From Letharia columbiana (Eukaryota > Ascomycota > Lecanoromycetes > Lecanorales > Parmeliaceae), in assembly GCF_014066305.1 (NCBI RefSeq), contig NW_023501059.1:682001-746000 (forward strand): a DNA stretch of 64,000 bases, written 5' to 3'. Below are positions 45,508-57,562 of this stretch, piece after piece. Below the pieces are notes generated by a model, which saw only the letters and a list, made by a program, of their open reading frames with translations, did not search any database and was not told the origin of the DNA. The position numbers and the translations under genes were made by a program. The stretch's first letter is position 1. Every line of letters starts with the position of its first letter.

Positions 45508-46275
45508 GGCATGTGTACATTAGGCGAGGGACTGATGTCAGTCATGGGGGTTTGGAAAGAAAATTGTAGCCCAATGTGCTCACTGGAGAACTCAAGGGTT
45601 GGCGGGAAAGGGAGTTGCGGCACCACATTCTTTGCGTCTCTTCTGTACTTTACTCTTGCCCACCTGGTAACTCACAGGCACATGCGGTGATTGACAGGAT
45701 TTCCTCATGTATTCGCCTTCTGTTTGATCCTTGGCAAGTGTAAAGACCGCTTGTATTTTAGAGTAAGAAACACAGCTCTCCAAATGAAATGTCGCGCGTT
45801 GTCATGTCTTTGTGTCTTAGGATACTATGTAGTCTAGAATCGCAGGACCTAAGTAGGTAGGTAGGTAGGTAGGTACTCGTAGCCCCACCAGTCCTGCTAG
45901 AGTTACCTTTAGCTAAGATTAAGGTATGCCCGCATTGATCTGCAGCTACAGCCTACAGTAACCTTTTTTTATATTCTTATGTCCGTGATTCTCTGTGAAC
46001 CTGAAGCACCAACTTTCAACAAGGTTCTCCCAGTAGACAGTCTCGACAATCTGATTTACTGAATAATACTTGCCTCATTCAACTTTCCTGTCATCCAAAG
46101 CTTGCCACAGCCGTCATGAACCGGCTGACACATGTTCATCCTTATCGCGCATCACCTGAACCAAGTGGTAGCACAACGAAGCCTCGCATGCTCCAAAAAT
46201 CGCTGCCTTCAATTATAGTTCTTTGACCTATATCATCCTACACTCGTAGATACCTGCGTACATACAGCTCTCGAT
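45508..46275. other. Tandem intergenic region, pep4 to atg26
   Basis: 768 bp. No gene recognised. Contains the TAGG microsatellite and nearby TACCTTTAGC / TAAGGTA motifs. Presumed atg26 promoter. Confidence 0.5.
45853..45875. repeat. (TAGG)n microsatellite
   Basis: About five tandem TAGG units followed by TACTCG. Confidence 0.85.
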
Positions 46276-49200
46276 ATGGCTCACGAACACGATCTCCACA
46301 AGATGGCTGGGCGAAAGTTTACCAAGAAAAGGAAGCCACTCCGAGCTTCGTCAGTACAGTATCCAGCAAGATTGAAGGAAGGAGAAGATGCGCAAGAGGA
46401 TGTCACAGCTGCTAAGGGCGAGCCTGCTCAACATATGAACCAATCCGTTTTCTCCATGATCGCTGCGGCTGGGCCCAAAGTTGACTTCAATGCTCGTTTC
46501 GAAGAAGAAGAAAGCAGTGATAGCAATGACGAAAACCAAGCGTCAGCCATTTCAGGCGGTGTCGATGAGCAGTCCAACCACCCTCGGAATCAGACACACT
46601 TGGACAAGCAGCATGAGGACAACCTTTCGAGAGAAAAGCCCGGGAGGCCACAAGGAAAATTTTCTGAGCACAAAGGCCTTCGTCCATTACCAAAGCTAGA
46701 TCTACGGACAATCAAAGAGAAAACTTACATGTCCCAAAGTTTGCGGTTGCCATTAAGTGAAGTGTTGAACCAGCACGAAAGTCCAGCAGGTGTCACCCCA
46801 CGGGATGCACCTGTGATGAGCATGATGCTGGAAGCACAGGCCGAGCTAATTACTTCCGCCCAACTCCCGGGCATCAAAAATACCGGTGCAGAAGAAAGCC
46901 ATGATGTAGTTGGCAAGGAGGCTCCTACCAGCCTGGTGACTCGGCTGATGGAGATATTTGGCTTTGAGAGACCCGAAGACGTGGTATCAGGTATTTGAAA
47001 CGATACTATAGATTGGTATCAACGCGCTGATAAGTTTGTAGAATATCCTTGCTGGCTTTTACAAAGTGTTCTACTCCAAGGGTATATGTATATCACCCAG
47101 AACCATATTTGTTTCTACTCATACCTGCCCAAGAAATCTGTGAGCTAGCCCCAATATCGTCAGAATCTCTACCATGTCTGGGCTCACACACGAGCAGAAC
47201 GTGACCGCCAAATCTGGGCATCTCTTCAAAAGAGGCAAACAGAACCCAAAATTCCACCGATATTGGTTTGTCTTGAAGGGAGATGTTCTATCATACTATA
47301 CTGATCAGTCGCGTCTCTACTTCCCAAGTGGCAATATCGACCTACGCTACGGCATATCTGCCTCAGAGAAAGGTAAAGATTTCACCATTGTCACGGACCA
47401 ACGTGTGTACCATTTCAGGGCAGATAGTGCTACCAGCGCAAAGGAATGGGTTAAGACGCTCCAGAAGGTTATCTTTCGTTCTCACAATGATGGCGATAGC
47501 GTCAAAATATCTCTGCCTATTGAGAATGTCATTGATGTCGAAGAAAGCCCGGTCAGTGGGCTCGCAGAGACCCTCAAGATCCGCGTGGTAGACAGTGACG
47601 AGACGTACGCTGTTGAGGAGGTGGGAAGGCTCTACTCTGCTAGCTTTTATCCTGATGCTGACATACGAAACAAGTACTTCTTCTCATTCTTCGACTTCGG
47701 ACACGACGCTTTTCATGTCCTACACACCATTGTGAACGACACAACCGCGCAAAAGATTCCTCGAGACATTCTGTCTCGTTCCCCAGTACATGACGATTTT
47801 CGTTCGCGCGATAGCTCTCAGCTTCCCAGAAAGAAAAAATCTTATGATCTGAAAGCGAGCAGTCCCTCGGACCCAGCGACACCCATTTTGCCTGATAGCG
47901 TTCGCGCGACGCTTGTCCCATTCTCTCCAACAGGTAGTGGGCAAGTCAGTCCTCGCGTGAGTGGCGATTGGGGAAGACGTAGCATGGACTTAAACCGGAA
48001 AAGCATAGACGCGGGTCGAAAGAGCATGGACTTTCCAGCCAGAGATCCCAATCGTACCAGCTTTGAACGAGGTAGAAGAAGTGCAAGCACTAGCAGAAAC
48101 AGATTGACAAAAAGGCACCCGGGAACTAAGGCACAACCCACCGCGCCACAAGGATCCACTGATTCCTTTGTTCACTCACTTGAGCAGGGTCCCAAGTCTT
48201 CTGCGTCGCACGTTTCGAGCGACGAGACGCAAGCTTCAGGTAGCCAGATTCTGAATCGAAGTGATGTCTTCCAATCTCCAACCATCCAGCGTCTCCACGG
48301 TTCTCCACCATCAGATCAAGACAGCAAAGGAAGACGGCCAGTGGACTCGGCACGCTCCAACTCCATTGATGCGCATATCAAAAATGGTCCTCCAACCAGG
48401 ACTTATAAGGAGCAAAGCGGTGTAGAAAGCCAAAGAGGCGGTGATCCAAAGAGCAATCAACCTTTGCAGTCCAACTCTTCACCCACACTCCACCAACTTG
48501 TCAAGGTAGGTGCATATCCTTTGCAAAGAGCAGCGGGTCTTGCCGGCTATCTTCGATCTCGATCAAAGAGAATGAGTAATTTACTCGCCACTGAGTCTAT
48601 AAGCTACGTGGAGAAGATGTCCGGTATCTGGGCCGGAGGCCGGAAACACTACAGTGATGCAGAAGGCGTCTTATCCGATGATCGACTTCAGGATCTTGAT
48701 GATGAGAACAATCCCACGAAGTATGGTGACCGCTTTAGGGAGCATTTCGCACTACCAGCATCCGAGAAGCTACAAGCAACTTACTTTGGGTATTTACAGC
48801 GTGTGCTGCCTCTCTATGGCAAGATATATGTCAGCAACAAGAACGTCTGCTACAGAAGTCTTCTCAAGGGTACCAGAACAACGATGGTGCTGCCGCTTAA
48901 GGACATCGAGACTGTTGACAAGGAGAAAGGCTTTAGGTTCGGCTACTCGGGGCTTGTCATTGTCATCCGTGCTCATGAAGAGCTCTTCTTTGAATTCTCT
49001 CGGCCCGAAGCCCGAGACGATTGCGCAGTCACCATCTTGGAGAGATTGGGGTCGATGGGTTTTTTGCAAGACTCCGGGTTGTTGACGCAAGAAGACAAGG
49101 AAGAAGCCGAGACAGCCAAAGCCGAGAATAAGATGCTACAAGAAGCGAGGCAAGCCGGCCATAACACCCACCAGCTCAAATCTCCAGAAAGAGTGAACTA

Positions 49201-50799
49201 TGTCGAGCATGCGCAAGAAGCACCGCCGATGTTTTTTGACGACCCTCAAGCATCGATCCTCAATTTCAAGCCAACCGAATCTCTTCGAATCACATGTCTT
49301 ACCATTGGATCAAGAGGGGACGTCCAACCGTATATTGCCCTCTGCAAAAGGCTTTTGGAAGAGGGACATAGACCAAAGATTGCAACCCACGCAGAGTTCA
49401 AAGGTTGGGTCACGAAGCACGGAATAGAATTTGCGACTGTCGACGGTGATCCGGCTGAGCTGATGAGGATTTGCGTGGAGAATGGAATGTTTACGTATTC
49501 TTTCCTGAGAGAAGCTTCCGTTAAATTCCGAGGCTGGATCGACGAGCTTCTTACATCGGCCTGGAAAGCTTGCCAAGATACAGATATACTCATTGAGAGC
49601 CCTAGCGCCATGGCCGGCATCCATATCGCAGAAGCTCTAGGTATTCCCTACTTCCGAGCTTTCGCCATGCCCTGGACACGCACCAGAGCTTACCCTCACG
49701 CTTTTGCCGTCCCCGACCACAAGATGGGTGGCGCATATAACTATCTCACCTATGTCATGTTCGACAACATCTTTTGGAAGGCGACAGCTGGCCAAATCAA
49801 TCGCTGGCGCAAGAAGGAACTTGGGCTTCGCAGCACCAGTCTCGACAAACTGCAACCTAACAAAGTTCCCTTCCTCTACAACTTCAGTCCTTCCGTTGTT
49901 GTCCCCCCGCTCGACTTCAGCGATTGGATCCGAGTCACAGGATATTGGTTCCTCGACGAGGCTTCTGATTGGTCGCCACCGCCCGCCCTCATCGAATTCA
50001 TCGCGAGAGCGCGGGCCCATGAGAAGAAACTAGTTTACATCGGCTTTGGCTCCATTGTCGTCTCCGATCCCGCTGCTCTGACAAAGACTGTAGTGGAATC
50101 TGTATTGAAGGCAGATGTTCGCTGCATCCTCTCTAAAGGCTGGTCTGACCGTTTGGGCAACCGGGACGCTACTGTCGCCGAAGTGCCTCTTCCTGCAGAG
50201 ATCCACCAGATCACGTCCGCGCCACATGATTGGCTGTTCAAGCAGATCGACGCAGCTGTTCACCACGGTGGTGCTGGTACAACGGGCGCTAGTCTGCGCG
50301 CCGGACTACCCACGATTATCAAGCCCTTCTTTGGCGACCAATTCTTCTTTGGATCCAGGATAGAGGATCTTGGTGTGGGCACATGCATGAAGAAGGTCAA
50401 TGTCAGTGTGTTCTCGAGAGCATTGTGGGAAGCGACTCACAGCCAGCGCATGATCAGCAAGGCGCAAACCTTGGGGGAGCAGATTCGCAAGGTAAGCCAC
50501 ATACCCTGTTTGGATCCTTTCCTTTCTCAATTGAACGCACCGCTAACCGATCCCAGGAAGACGGTGTAGGGACGGCAATCAAAGCCATTTATCGTGACCT
50601 GGAATATGCAAAGACCCTGATCAAGCATCGCACCGATTTGGCTAATGATGATACGGCCGACGGTGCCAATGAGGAATGGACATTCATTGGTGACGAGAGT
50701 GATCCAGAGTTGGCAAGACGGATTGCAGAGTGGGAGCCTAGAAAGAGCCTTCAGGTCGGAGAGGGAATGGGAAGGCAAAGTCTAGATTTGGGGGCCTGA
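46276..50799 (+). CDS. atg26: Sterol 3-beta-glucosyltransferase Atg26
   Basis: UDP-glucose:sterol glucosyltransferase; in some plant-pathogenic fungi required for pexophagy during infection (family knowledge). Exons 46276..46990, 47042..47139, 47198..50491 and 50557..50799 give 1449 residues. The N-terminal GRAM half at about 225-270 spans the first introns ([17 protein letters not shown], then [19 protein letters not shown]). A PH domain at ~275-370 has [21 protein letters not shown] second GRAM segment lies at ~782-890 ([20 protein letters not shown]). The GT1 glycosyltransferase domain at ~965-1380 has [50 protein letters not shown] and the nucleotide-sugar motif [18 protein letters not shown]. 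The Ser-rich middle looks like a phosphorylation target. Domain order and length match the full-length peroxisome-type Atg26. Confidence 0.96.
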
Positions 50800-51223
50800 G
50801 TAATTGTGGTTGATGGTGTGGTAGTGTCTGGGATGAGGTCGTCGGGTAGCAGGCTTGCTTTTCATGGAATTACTGCTGTATTTTGAGCGAGCGGGAGCAT
50901 TGCCCTGGATAACGATGGAATGATGGAATGATGGGTAGAACAGGAACACCTGCGGACAGGGTGACGGCGTCAAAATAGAGTAGGTTTATGCCTCTCAACT
51001 CCATCACAGGATCTGCCATATGGAATATAATGTCACAAACTTGCTATCTCCGGACTGTTTCGGCGGATGACTAGGATGAGAAAAATTTTGTTGGAGAGAG
51101 GTCGTCTTTTGGTATCAAAGACTCAATGCATGCATGCTTTCAATCATGCCACATCGGGCACGCCAGAATCGCTAAAGTATGTACACACTGAATGTTATTC
51201 ATGCACGAGCAACAAGGGCGATG
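50800..51223. other. Convergent intergenic region, no gene seen
   Basis: 424 bp between the atg26 (+) and fcp1 (-) 3' ends. Nothing recognised. Confidence 0.55.
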
Positions 51224-53906
51224 CTAACCCTCGCCGTGGTCTTCACTTCCGTCCTTCTCCAATTCTCTCTCCAATTCATCCTCGAATTCACTCCACCCAT
51301 CTCCCTCCTCTTTTTCCCCATTCACTACTGCTCCAACTCCAGCCTCCTCCTCCTCACCATCATCTTTCTCATCCTCGTCCCCGTCAGGCTCGGCCATAGT
51401 CGTCTGGCTCAAAGATGTTAGGCCATTCCCAACCGCTTGCTTCTTCTTCACCTTTCCAGCGTTGCCGTCTTCACTCTCATCACCGCTATCGTTCTCCTCT
51501 CTTCCTCTCTTTTTACCGCGCATCCCCAGCTTCGAACTACCATTAGTATCCCCACTAGCGACGCTGTCTCCGTCACTGTCTTCGGCGTCACTACCCAGGA
51601 ACTCAGCAAGCTCGTCATTCATGCCGCTCCAATCCTCATTCGTACCACCAACGGGGCTAGCTTCATCCACGTCAATTTCCGAGAGAGCGACATCTTCGAA
51701 CTCAGATTCGTCTGGGTCGACATGACTTTTGTTTGGTTTGGTTTTCAGGGTGAGTGTGGGCTTGGATGGCCTACTACTGGTGTCCGTGTCCTCTCCACTT
51801 TCGCTGGCAGCGGGTGATTCACTCTCGCTAAGAATATCGTCGTCGTCTTCGTGAGGACCGTTCTTCCCTTCCGTATCAAGAAGATAAGGTCTCTCGTCTA
51901 CTTTCGACCAGCGGTGGATAGAGTCTGTGAGCCACTGAGGGTTGACAATTTTGATCCTGCCTTTGCCTCGTTTGATCGCTTTTCTGACTTTCAGGGTTCG
52001 ATTTCTTGCCGCAACAACATGCGTAGTCGACCTGCCAACATTTTCCTCGATCCGAGCGCCGAAGCTTCTTGCCAGGATCGCTGAATCAGTGCTTCCAACA
52101 TCCACGCCTAGAGGAACAACACCTGAAAAGACGATAACAACTCCGGCGAGGACTTTTGATTTCACCGACGGCAAAACTATCTCGATGTCCGGCACGAGGT
52201 CCAGATCGGATTTCTCGCTTGGTAACTTGCGTTTCTGCCCACCTCGGAGTTGCCCCAGACGGCCACCTTGCGCGTCGGATAGTCGGCGGTAATAGATGTC
52301 GTAGAAATCGGTGTGGACTTTATGGAGAGACTCTTCGAGCTGGAAGAGCTCACGGTCGTGGTCCTGGAGGAGGTTATGCTTCGGCTTGTCTGGTTCACTA
52401 GAATCGTCTGAAGAAGGAGATGCATTGCCAGAATCTCCATCTTCGTTTGCTGCGGCGGACCCTATCGCAGCATCTTCTGCCTCTAATTGCTTCTGCTTCT
52501 GGAGCAAGGGCCGGTCCTCAAGTTGAGCCGCTAAAGCCTCATCCTGGCGGGTTGTTTGCGCTTGCCTTGTCGCTGGATCGTTACCACCACCCATCGCTAC
52601 TAGCTGCTCCAGTGCTGAGACATTGTTGGCTGCTGGAGCCTCCGACTCTCCAGCAGATGGGGTCGCCAGTTCCTGACTTGTATTGCCGTTGATTGTAGGC
52701 TGAAGCTCCTCCTTCGTAGCACCTTCAGTTTGATCGTCACGGGGCTCGGGGCCTGCAATGGCCGCCGCCTTCTGCGACGGTTTCGGTCCAGGCTTCTTGG
52801 GCAAGAAGCTGGAATTGATGTCCCCGATACCGACGAAAAAGTCATATGGTGTAACTTTGATAAGATTCGGACTCCATTTCCAAACGTCCCCCCTGTCGTC
52901 AATGATGACTACCATCTTTGTATCCACGGGGAAGAGGCGTTGCAGATTTTTAGCTGTGGAGCTTCCACTCTCATCGCGAGACAGTATTCGATCGCCAAAT
53001 ATTTTGTGCTCGGGATCTATTATGTTTGCAATATTCTTCGCGTAGGCCCTTGTGCCCATGGTGTAGATGTGTAGCTCGTATATCTTTGAAACATTTTCCA
53101 AGAAGCCTTTGAGCCCAGGACGAAGTTTGATATAGTACCAACATCCTCTATTTCCCGGTCCATCGTCTTTCAAGAGGAATGCGCGAACGTCTTTGACCGC
53201 GTCGTGGTTTGGGTTGTGCCCATCTTTCTGCCAGTCGGCGACCGTAGGGTCAACTGTAGCCTGAATGATGGTCTGGTCTAAATCGACAACGAGGGACAGT
53301 TTCTTCGAAGCTAGCAAACGCCTTTTGGCTTCGTCATCTGCTCTTGCTGCTTCATTTTCGCTGATGGTGAGCGAGACATTGTTGTGAACCATATTTATTG
53401 TCGCTCTCGAGGAATCGAGTTGCTCGGTCACATAGGATGACCTTTGAAGATGAGGGATTAGCATTTGCCACCATGAAGCTTGCAATGACAGACGGAGCTT
53501 TCGGTGACTTACTCGCTCATGTCCTTGCCGCAGGTAACGCACATTCCACCAAACTGGACGCTGTGCGCGCATGGTTCCTCGATCTCAGCTATATTCACAC
53601 TTGAGTACGAATCAGTATACTGAAGCCTACTAGGCATGGATAGTGGACTGCGTACTTTGGCTTGGAGATGACCGCGCCCTCGTCGATTTTCCAGTTGATG
53701 AGCACGCCCTCGACGCTGGATTCAAACCTAGTCGGGTATTTCTTCAAGGTCTGCCATGTATTACCTAGACTATCACCTTCTGTCACCTCGGTCTCATAGA
53801 CGTACGAGAAGAGTGGTGCGAACTTGTCGACATGGTCGTTGGGTTGCTTGAGCAGCTCGGTGACGGTGATTGGGTAATGAAGGCTAGTGGGGAGTCGCAG
53901 CAGCAT
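51224..53906 (-). CDS. fcp1: RNA polymerase II CTD phosphatase Fcp1
   Basis: Removes Ser-phosphates from the Pol II C-terminal domain to recycle the polymerase. Exons 53906..53656, 53599..53513 and 53441..51224, 851 residues. A biotinyl-lipoyl-like N-terminus (FESSVEGVLINWKIDEGAVI) is followed by a zinc-binding cysteine cluster (EIEEPCAHSVQFGGMCVTCG). The catalytic FCP1-homology domain has LSLVVDLDQTIIQATVDPTV (DxDx motif, ~165), LRPGLKGFLENVSKIYELHI and VVIIDDRGDVWKWSPNLIKV. A BRCT domain lies at ~555-635 (SFGARIEENVGRSTTHVVAA, IVNPQWLTDSIHRW). The C-terminal ~220 residues are strongly acidic, matching the TFIIF-binding tail. All key residues intact. Confidence 0.96.
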
Positions 53907-54750
53907 TGATTATGGATATTTGGACGCGCAGGCTTTGAGTGGTCATGTGTACGGAAATTTACGTGTTTTTGTGGTTTTTTCTATTCGTTTGTCGGACCTT
54001 TCCCCCAAGCATGCGAAGTCAGGTGGGGTGTCGTGTGCTTTGTTTGAGCGGGGGTGAAGGTGGACATGGAAACCCTGCGCCAAAGGTGGCTGGTTGGTGG
54101 AAGGGAAGTAATAGCAGGTGAATTTGAGTGAGGAGGAAGAAATGATGCTTTGTTGTTTGGTTGTGTCAGTGTTGCGTGGAGAGCTTGGGTAGCGGATTTA
54201 GCAATGCGCGAAATGCTTGATACCGAAATACCTACGGGAGACAATAAGTACAATTTCTTGGCAAAGAATTATTTTGACCGCAAAACGACCGGAGTGGATC
54301 GTTCTTTTTAAAAGTAGTTGCCTGTTTTTGAGCCTCTGGATCGCTATTCCCAAAGCGGCTACTACTCCCGCACAGCCGAGGTGCATCAGAATTGAGATAA
54401 GGTGAAGTAGGTACTTTAAGGTACATTACTTTATACCAGATACTGTACTCACTCATACACCAACAGACCAGTCAGGCAAGCATCATCTTCCTCAATCAAT
54501 CTTTCAATCGTGACTCTGGCCAGCCAATCTTTTAATCTTGACGACTGATCCGAAGCATAAGAGCTGGGGTGACGTGATTCTAACGCTTCATCTCTGGCTT
54601 CTGAAGTTATGAGGATACTTAGCAGGCAATCGGATGCGCTGGACTAGGACAATGGGTCAATGGGTCAATGTGGGAAGCTTTATTGCAAGGTACTGCTCTA
54701 GATGCCGCTTCAATTCAAATATCATTTTCCATTCTCGCCAGATCCTCTTC
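53907..54750. other. Upstream region of fcp1, 3' flank of pac10
   Basis: 844 bp between two minus-strand genes. Short frames only; none convincing. A GGTACTTTAAGGTACATTA motif lies near 54410-54428. Confidence 0.5.
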
Positions 54751-55578
54751 TTAACCATTTGGCAGTCTTTTCTTCTTTCCATCAACTTCCTCCCCAGACT
54801 CCGCCTTCTCTTTCCTCTTCATTGTGACATCCCAATTGTACACTCTTGCCGTTGCAACCTCCAAGGTCTGTAACCAGGAATCAGCTGGAGCGATCCCCTA
54901 AATAAAGTCAGAGCTCTTACGGTGATCTGCTCTCTTAGGAAATCCAAATCTTCTTCGCAATTCTCAAGCGTCTGCTGCGCGCCGGACAGCTTTCCTTCCA
55001 GGAGCGTCTCCGCTTCCACGATTGGATATGCGAGCATCACATTTGCACCCAACCACAAGTAGACCTCTTCCGTAGGTGGCACGAGCGCTTTAGCGTAAAG
55101 AGTATCGTTGAGCTCGAATGTGGCTTCTATAGCATCCGAGTCTGGCTGCACAGCGAAATTTGAGAAATTTAGTCATCAAGGACATCGCCCAGACATGGAA
55201 CAGACCTTTCGGGTCTTCAAAAACCGTACTGTATCCAGTGTCTTTTGTATGTCTGGTACTTTCTCATCCAATCCAGCCTTTCGCCTTTGTGTGTTGGCTT
55301 CCATGAACTGGTATTTGCTAGATTGCGGAAATCAATCAACATCTTTCCAGTCACAGAATTGAAAAGTGCGTACGATATCATCTCCTGAAAACTTTTCATC
55401 GTCCCATCTACTTCCGCTCTTGAGGAAACATAGTCCTCGACCTTGTCCACGAAAGGCGCATAAGGGATGCCTCGAGGATTTGTCTGTGCATCTTTGCTGT
55501 AAGGAGGTCGAGAGTCAGTATACGACTTGGAGACAGAGATTGTAAAGAGAGTGCGTACCCTTGCGCCTTGCTTGACAT
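54751..55578 (-). CDS. pac10: Prefoldin subunit 3 (Pac10/Gim2, VBP1)
   Basis: Alpha-type subunit of the prefoldin hexamer, which hands nascent actin and tubulin to the CCT chaperonin. Five exons: 55578..55559, 55496..55374, 55317..55206, 55145..54921 and 54867..54751, giving 198 residues; the first exon encodes under seven codons (MSSKAQG). The family N-terminus TNPRGIPYAPFVDKVEDYV is followed by a coiled coil (TMKSFQEMISKYQFMEANTQ), the beta-hairpin core with TLYAKALVPPTEEVYLWLGA and NVMLAYPIVEAETLLEGKL, and a second coiled coil (QTLENCEEDLDFLREQITTL). Conserved end RVYNWDVTMKRKEK plus a charged tail. The complete coiled coil - hairpin - coiled coil layout makes the call firm. Confidence 0.95.
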
Positions 55579-55979
55579 ATCCTCTTAATCTTGAAGTTGG
55601 CAAATCACTGTTAGAAATTCGACATAATGTAAGCCACATTCGGCCGTTGAGACGGCCCGCATGCGCCACGCTACCCCGATTTTCTTAATCATTGGGAAAC
55701 AAAACAGTTCCCACGAGCACCCTATATTATCATAATCTTTATAATATCTTCTAATAATGATAAAGTTTTAGAGAATTATAACCATCGTTGTGAATTTATT
55801 CCTGAAATTTCAATTTTCAATTTTCGCGGGGGGGGAGGTGCTTGCGGGAACTTTTTTATTTCCCAATGATTACTCCGTAAGGACAAGTGCGTTCGAGAGT
55901 TGTTTCTTGTTGGAGCATTGTTTCAATTTTCCAAGTTGCCAACAACCGCTGCAGCAACATTATTGACAAGTGATACGTG
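55579..55979. promoter_or_regulatory. Divergent promoter, pac10 / LETM1-like gene
   Basis: 401 bp. Notable contrast between an AT-rich half (55730-55820) and a poly(G) run of about nine G near 55830. No other signal seen. Confidence 0.5.
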
Positions 55980-57152
55980 ATGCTTTTTCGTCCCAGCATT
56001 CGTTGTCGCCAACCTCAATCTGGGCCAATACTCTTTTCCCCTCGTTTCATCATCTCTTCTTCTAAAACCCTATACCTCCCAATCCGCAATTACACCACTC
56101 CACGCGAATACCAATCTAAACCCAGAGTCCCACTTCAACGCTCTCAGGCAGCATCTGTCGCCCTCAATCCTCCTAGCACCACACATCCACCCCCTTTAAG
56201 CCTCCCCGAGAAGCCTCCCGACCTCCCAAAATACAAGAACTACTTCCGTGTCGGCAAAGCTTACGGTGTCTTCTACAAAACCGGTCTCAAGGCCATTTGG
56301 ACAAACTACAAGCTCGCCCGAGCCCTTCCTAACCATATCTTCTCCAGTGGCCAAGCTAAAGTTCATCAAGCCGTTCGCCATGGTCTACTGTCGCGCGCGG
56401 ACTTTCAACTGATCCGCCGTACTCGACGTGACATCAACAAAGTGCCACTGTTCGCACTGATATGGCTCATTTGCGGAGGGTTTACCCCGTTGATCGTTAT
56501 TTTCTTCACCGGGGCTGTCCCGCGAACTATATGGATTCCCAAGCAAGTGCGAAAAGCGCGCGAAGAAGCGGAGAGACGGAGGTCAAAGAGTAGGAAAGAA
56601 AGCGTAGTTCTTTTTGCCGGCCCTCCACGGCGATCCGACATAGAATCAATGCCCGATGAGCCCCAGCGTAATGCCTTGAAGTCCTACGCGCAATCGTTAG
56701 GCTTGTACCCTGCTTGGTGGGATCGCTGGATCCCTACTCTGGTTCCGACGTCGTTGATTAAGAGCAGAGTATACAGGAGGCTTGGAGAACTGGAAGTGGA
56801 TGACTTCGCTATCGAGAGGGACGGAGGTGCAGGGAAGATGGCAGGAGAAGAAGTACGGATGTACGTTATACTTTCCGAGGCAATTCTACCCCATTGATGC
56901 TGTCTTATGAGTCGTCAGACATGCCTAATGATTTCTCTGCTCCTAAAACATGTCTCGCGACTCAGGGATCCTCCAGGAAGAGTAATGCTGACTCCGAAAT
57001 CACCAAGGGCTTGTGAAGAGAGGGGAATCGATATTCTGGGAAAGGAGGAGAGAAACCTGAGAATGGACCTCGAGCGGTGGATGGAGCGGGGAGAAGAAAG
57101 GGATAAGAATGCAGACGAGAAGATCAGATATCCAATTGGGACTGGGAAATAG
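55980..57152 (+). CDS. LETM1-like mitochondrial inner-membrane protein
   Basis: Exons 55980..56860 and 57008..57152 give 341 residues. The 147-nt intron is longer than its neighbours but its ends (GTACGT, AAG) restore the frame into a conserved tail (ACEERGIDILGKEERNLRMD). Basic N-terminus with presequence character (MLFRPSIRCRQPQSGPILFS). A LETM1-family core follows: YFRVGKAYGVFYKTGLKAIW, LSRADFQLIRRTRRDINKVP, then one transmembrane segment LFALIWLICGGFTPLIVIFF, and a ribosome-binding-like helical domain. LETM1/Mdm38 proteins act in mitochondrial K+/H+ homeostasis and ribosome contact. This one is shorter than canonical Mdm38 (about 500-600), so it is more likely a LETM1-domain paralogue. 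Confidence 0.78.
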
Positions 57153-57562
57153 CGAGGCACGCTCTCGGCGAAGAGGTGTACATATCATCTTCCAGGTGTT
57201 GGAAGGATCCACAGATCTCGGGTGTTAGTAGGGTTAGACGGCTATTCTACTTAGACCTAGGTAAGCATCGCAAATAAAGACACTCGGAGACCCATAATGA
57301 TATCGAGCTGATCTTGATATCTACGCTTATGACATACAAGACGTGATGACTGATGACTGAGTTCTGTTGACAAATGACGACCATGCCGTCTTTGAAAAGT
57401 CCGAGACCATGTGAGACCATATATCATTGCTTCGAAGGACTGTTGGGATCCCGATCATTGTACTGCTGGACAACGTCGTCAAGACATACCTAAAATGGCA
57501 CCGTAATGCGCATATGGAGCATGTGCTAGGTTTTGATCAACATTCACAAAGCAAGCCCCACG
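57153..57562. other. Convergent intergenic region, no gene seen
   Basis: 410 bp between the LETM1-like gene (+) and the nab3-like gene (-). Nothing recognised. Confidence 0.55.

Noticed and set aside
51437..52902. Several plus-strand ORFs opposite fcp1
   Set aside because: Antisense shadows of the acidic, repeat-biased fcp1 C-terminus.
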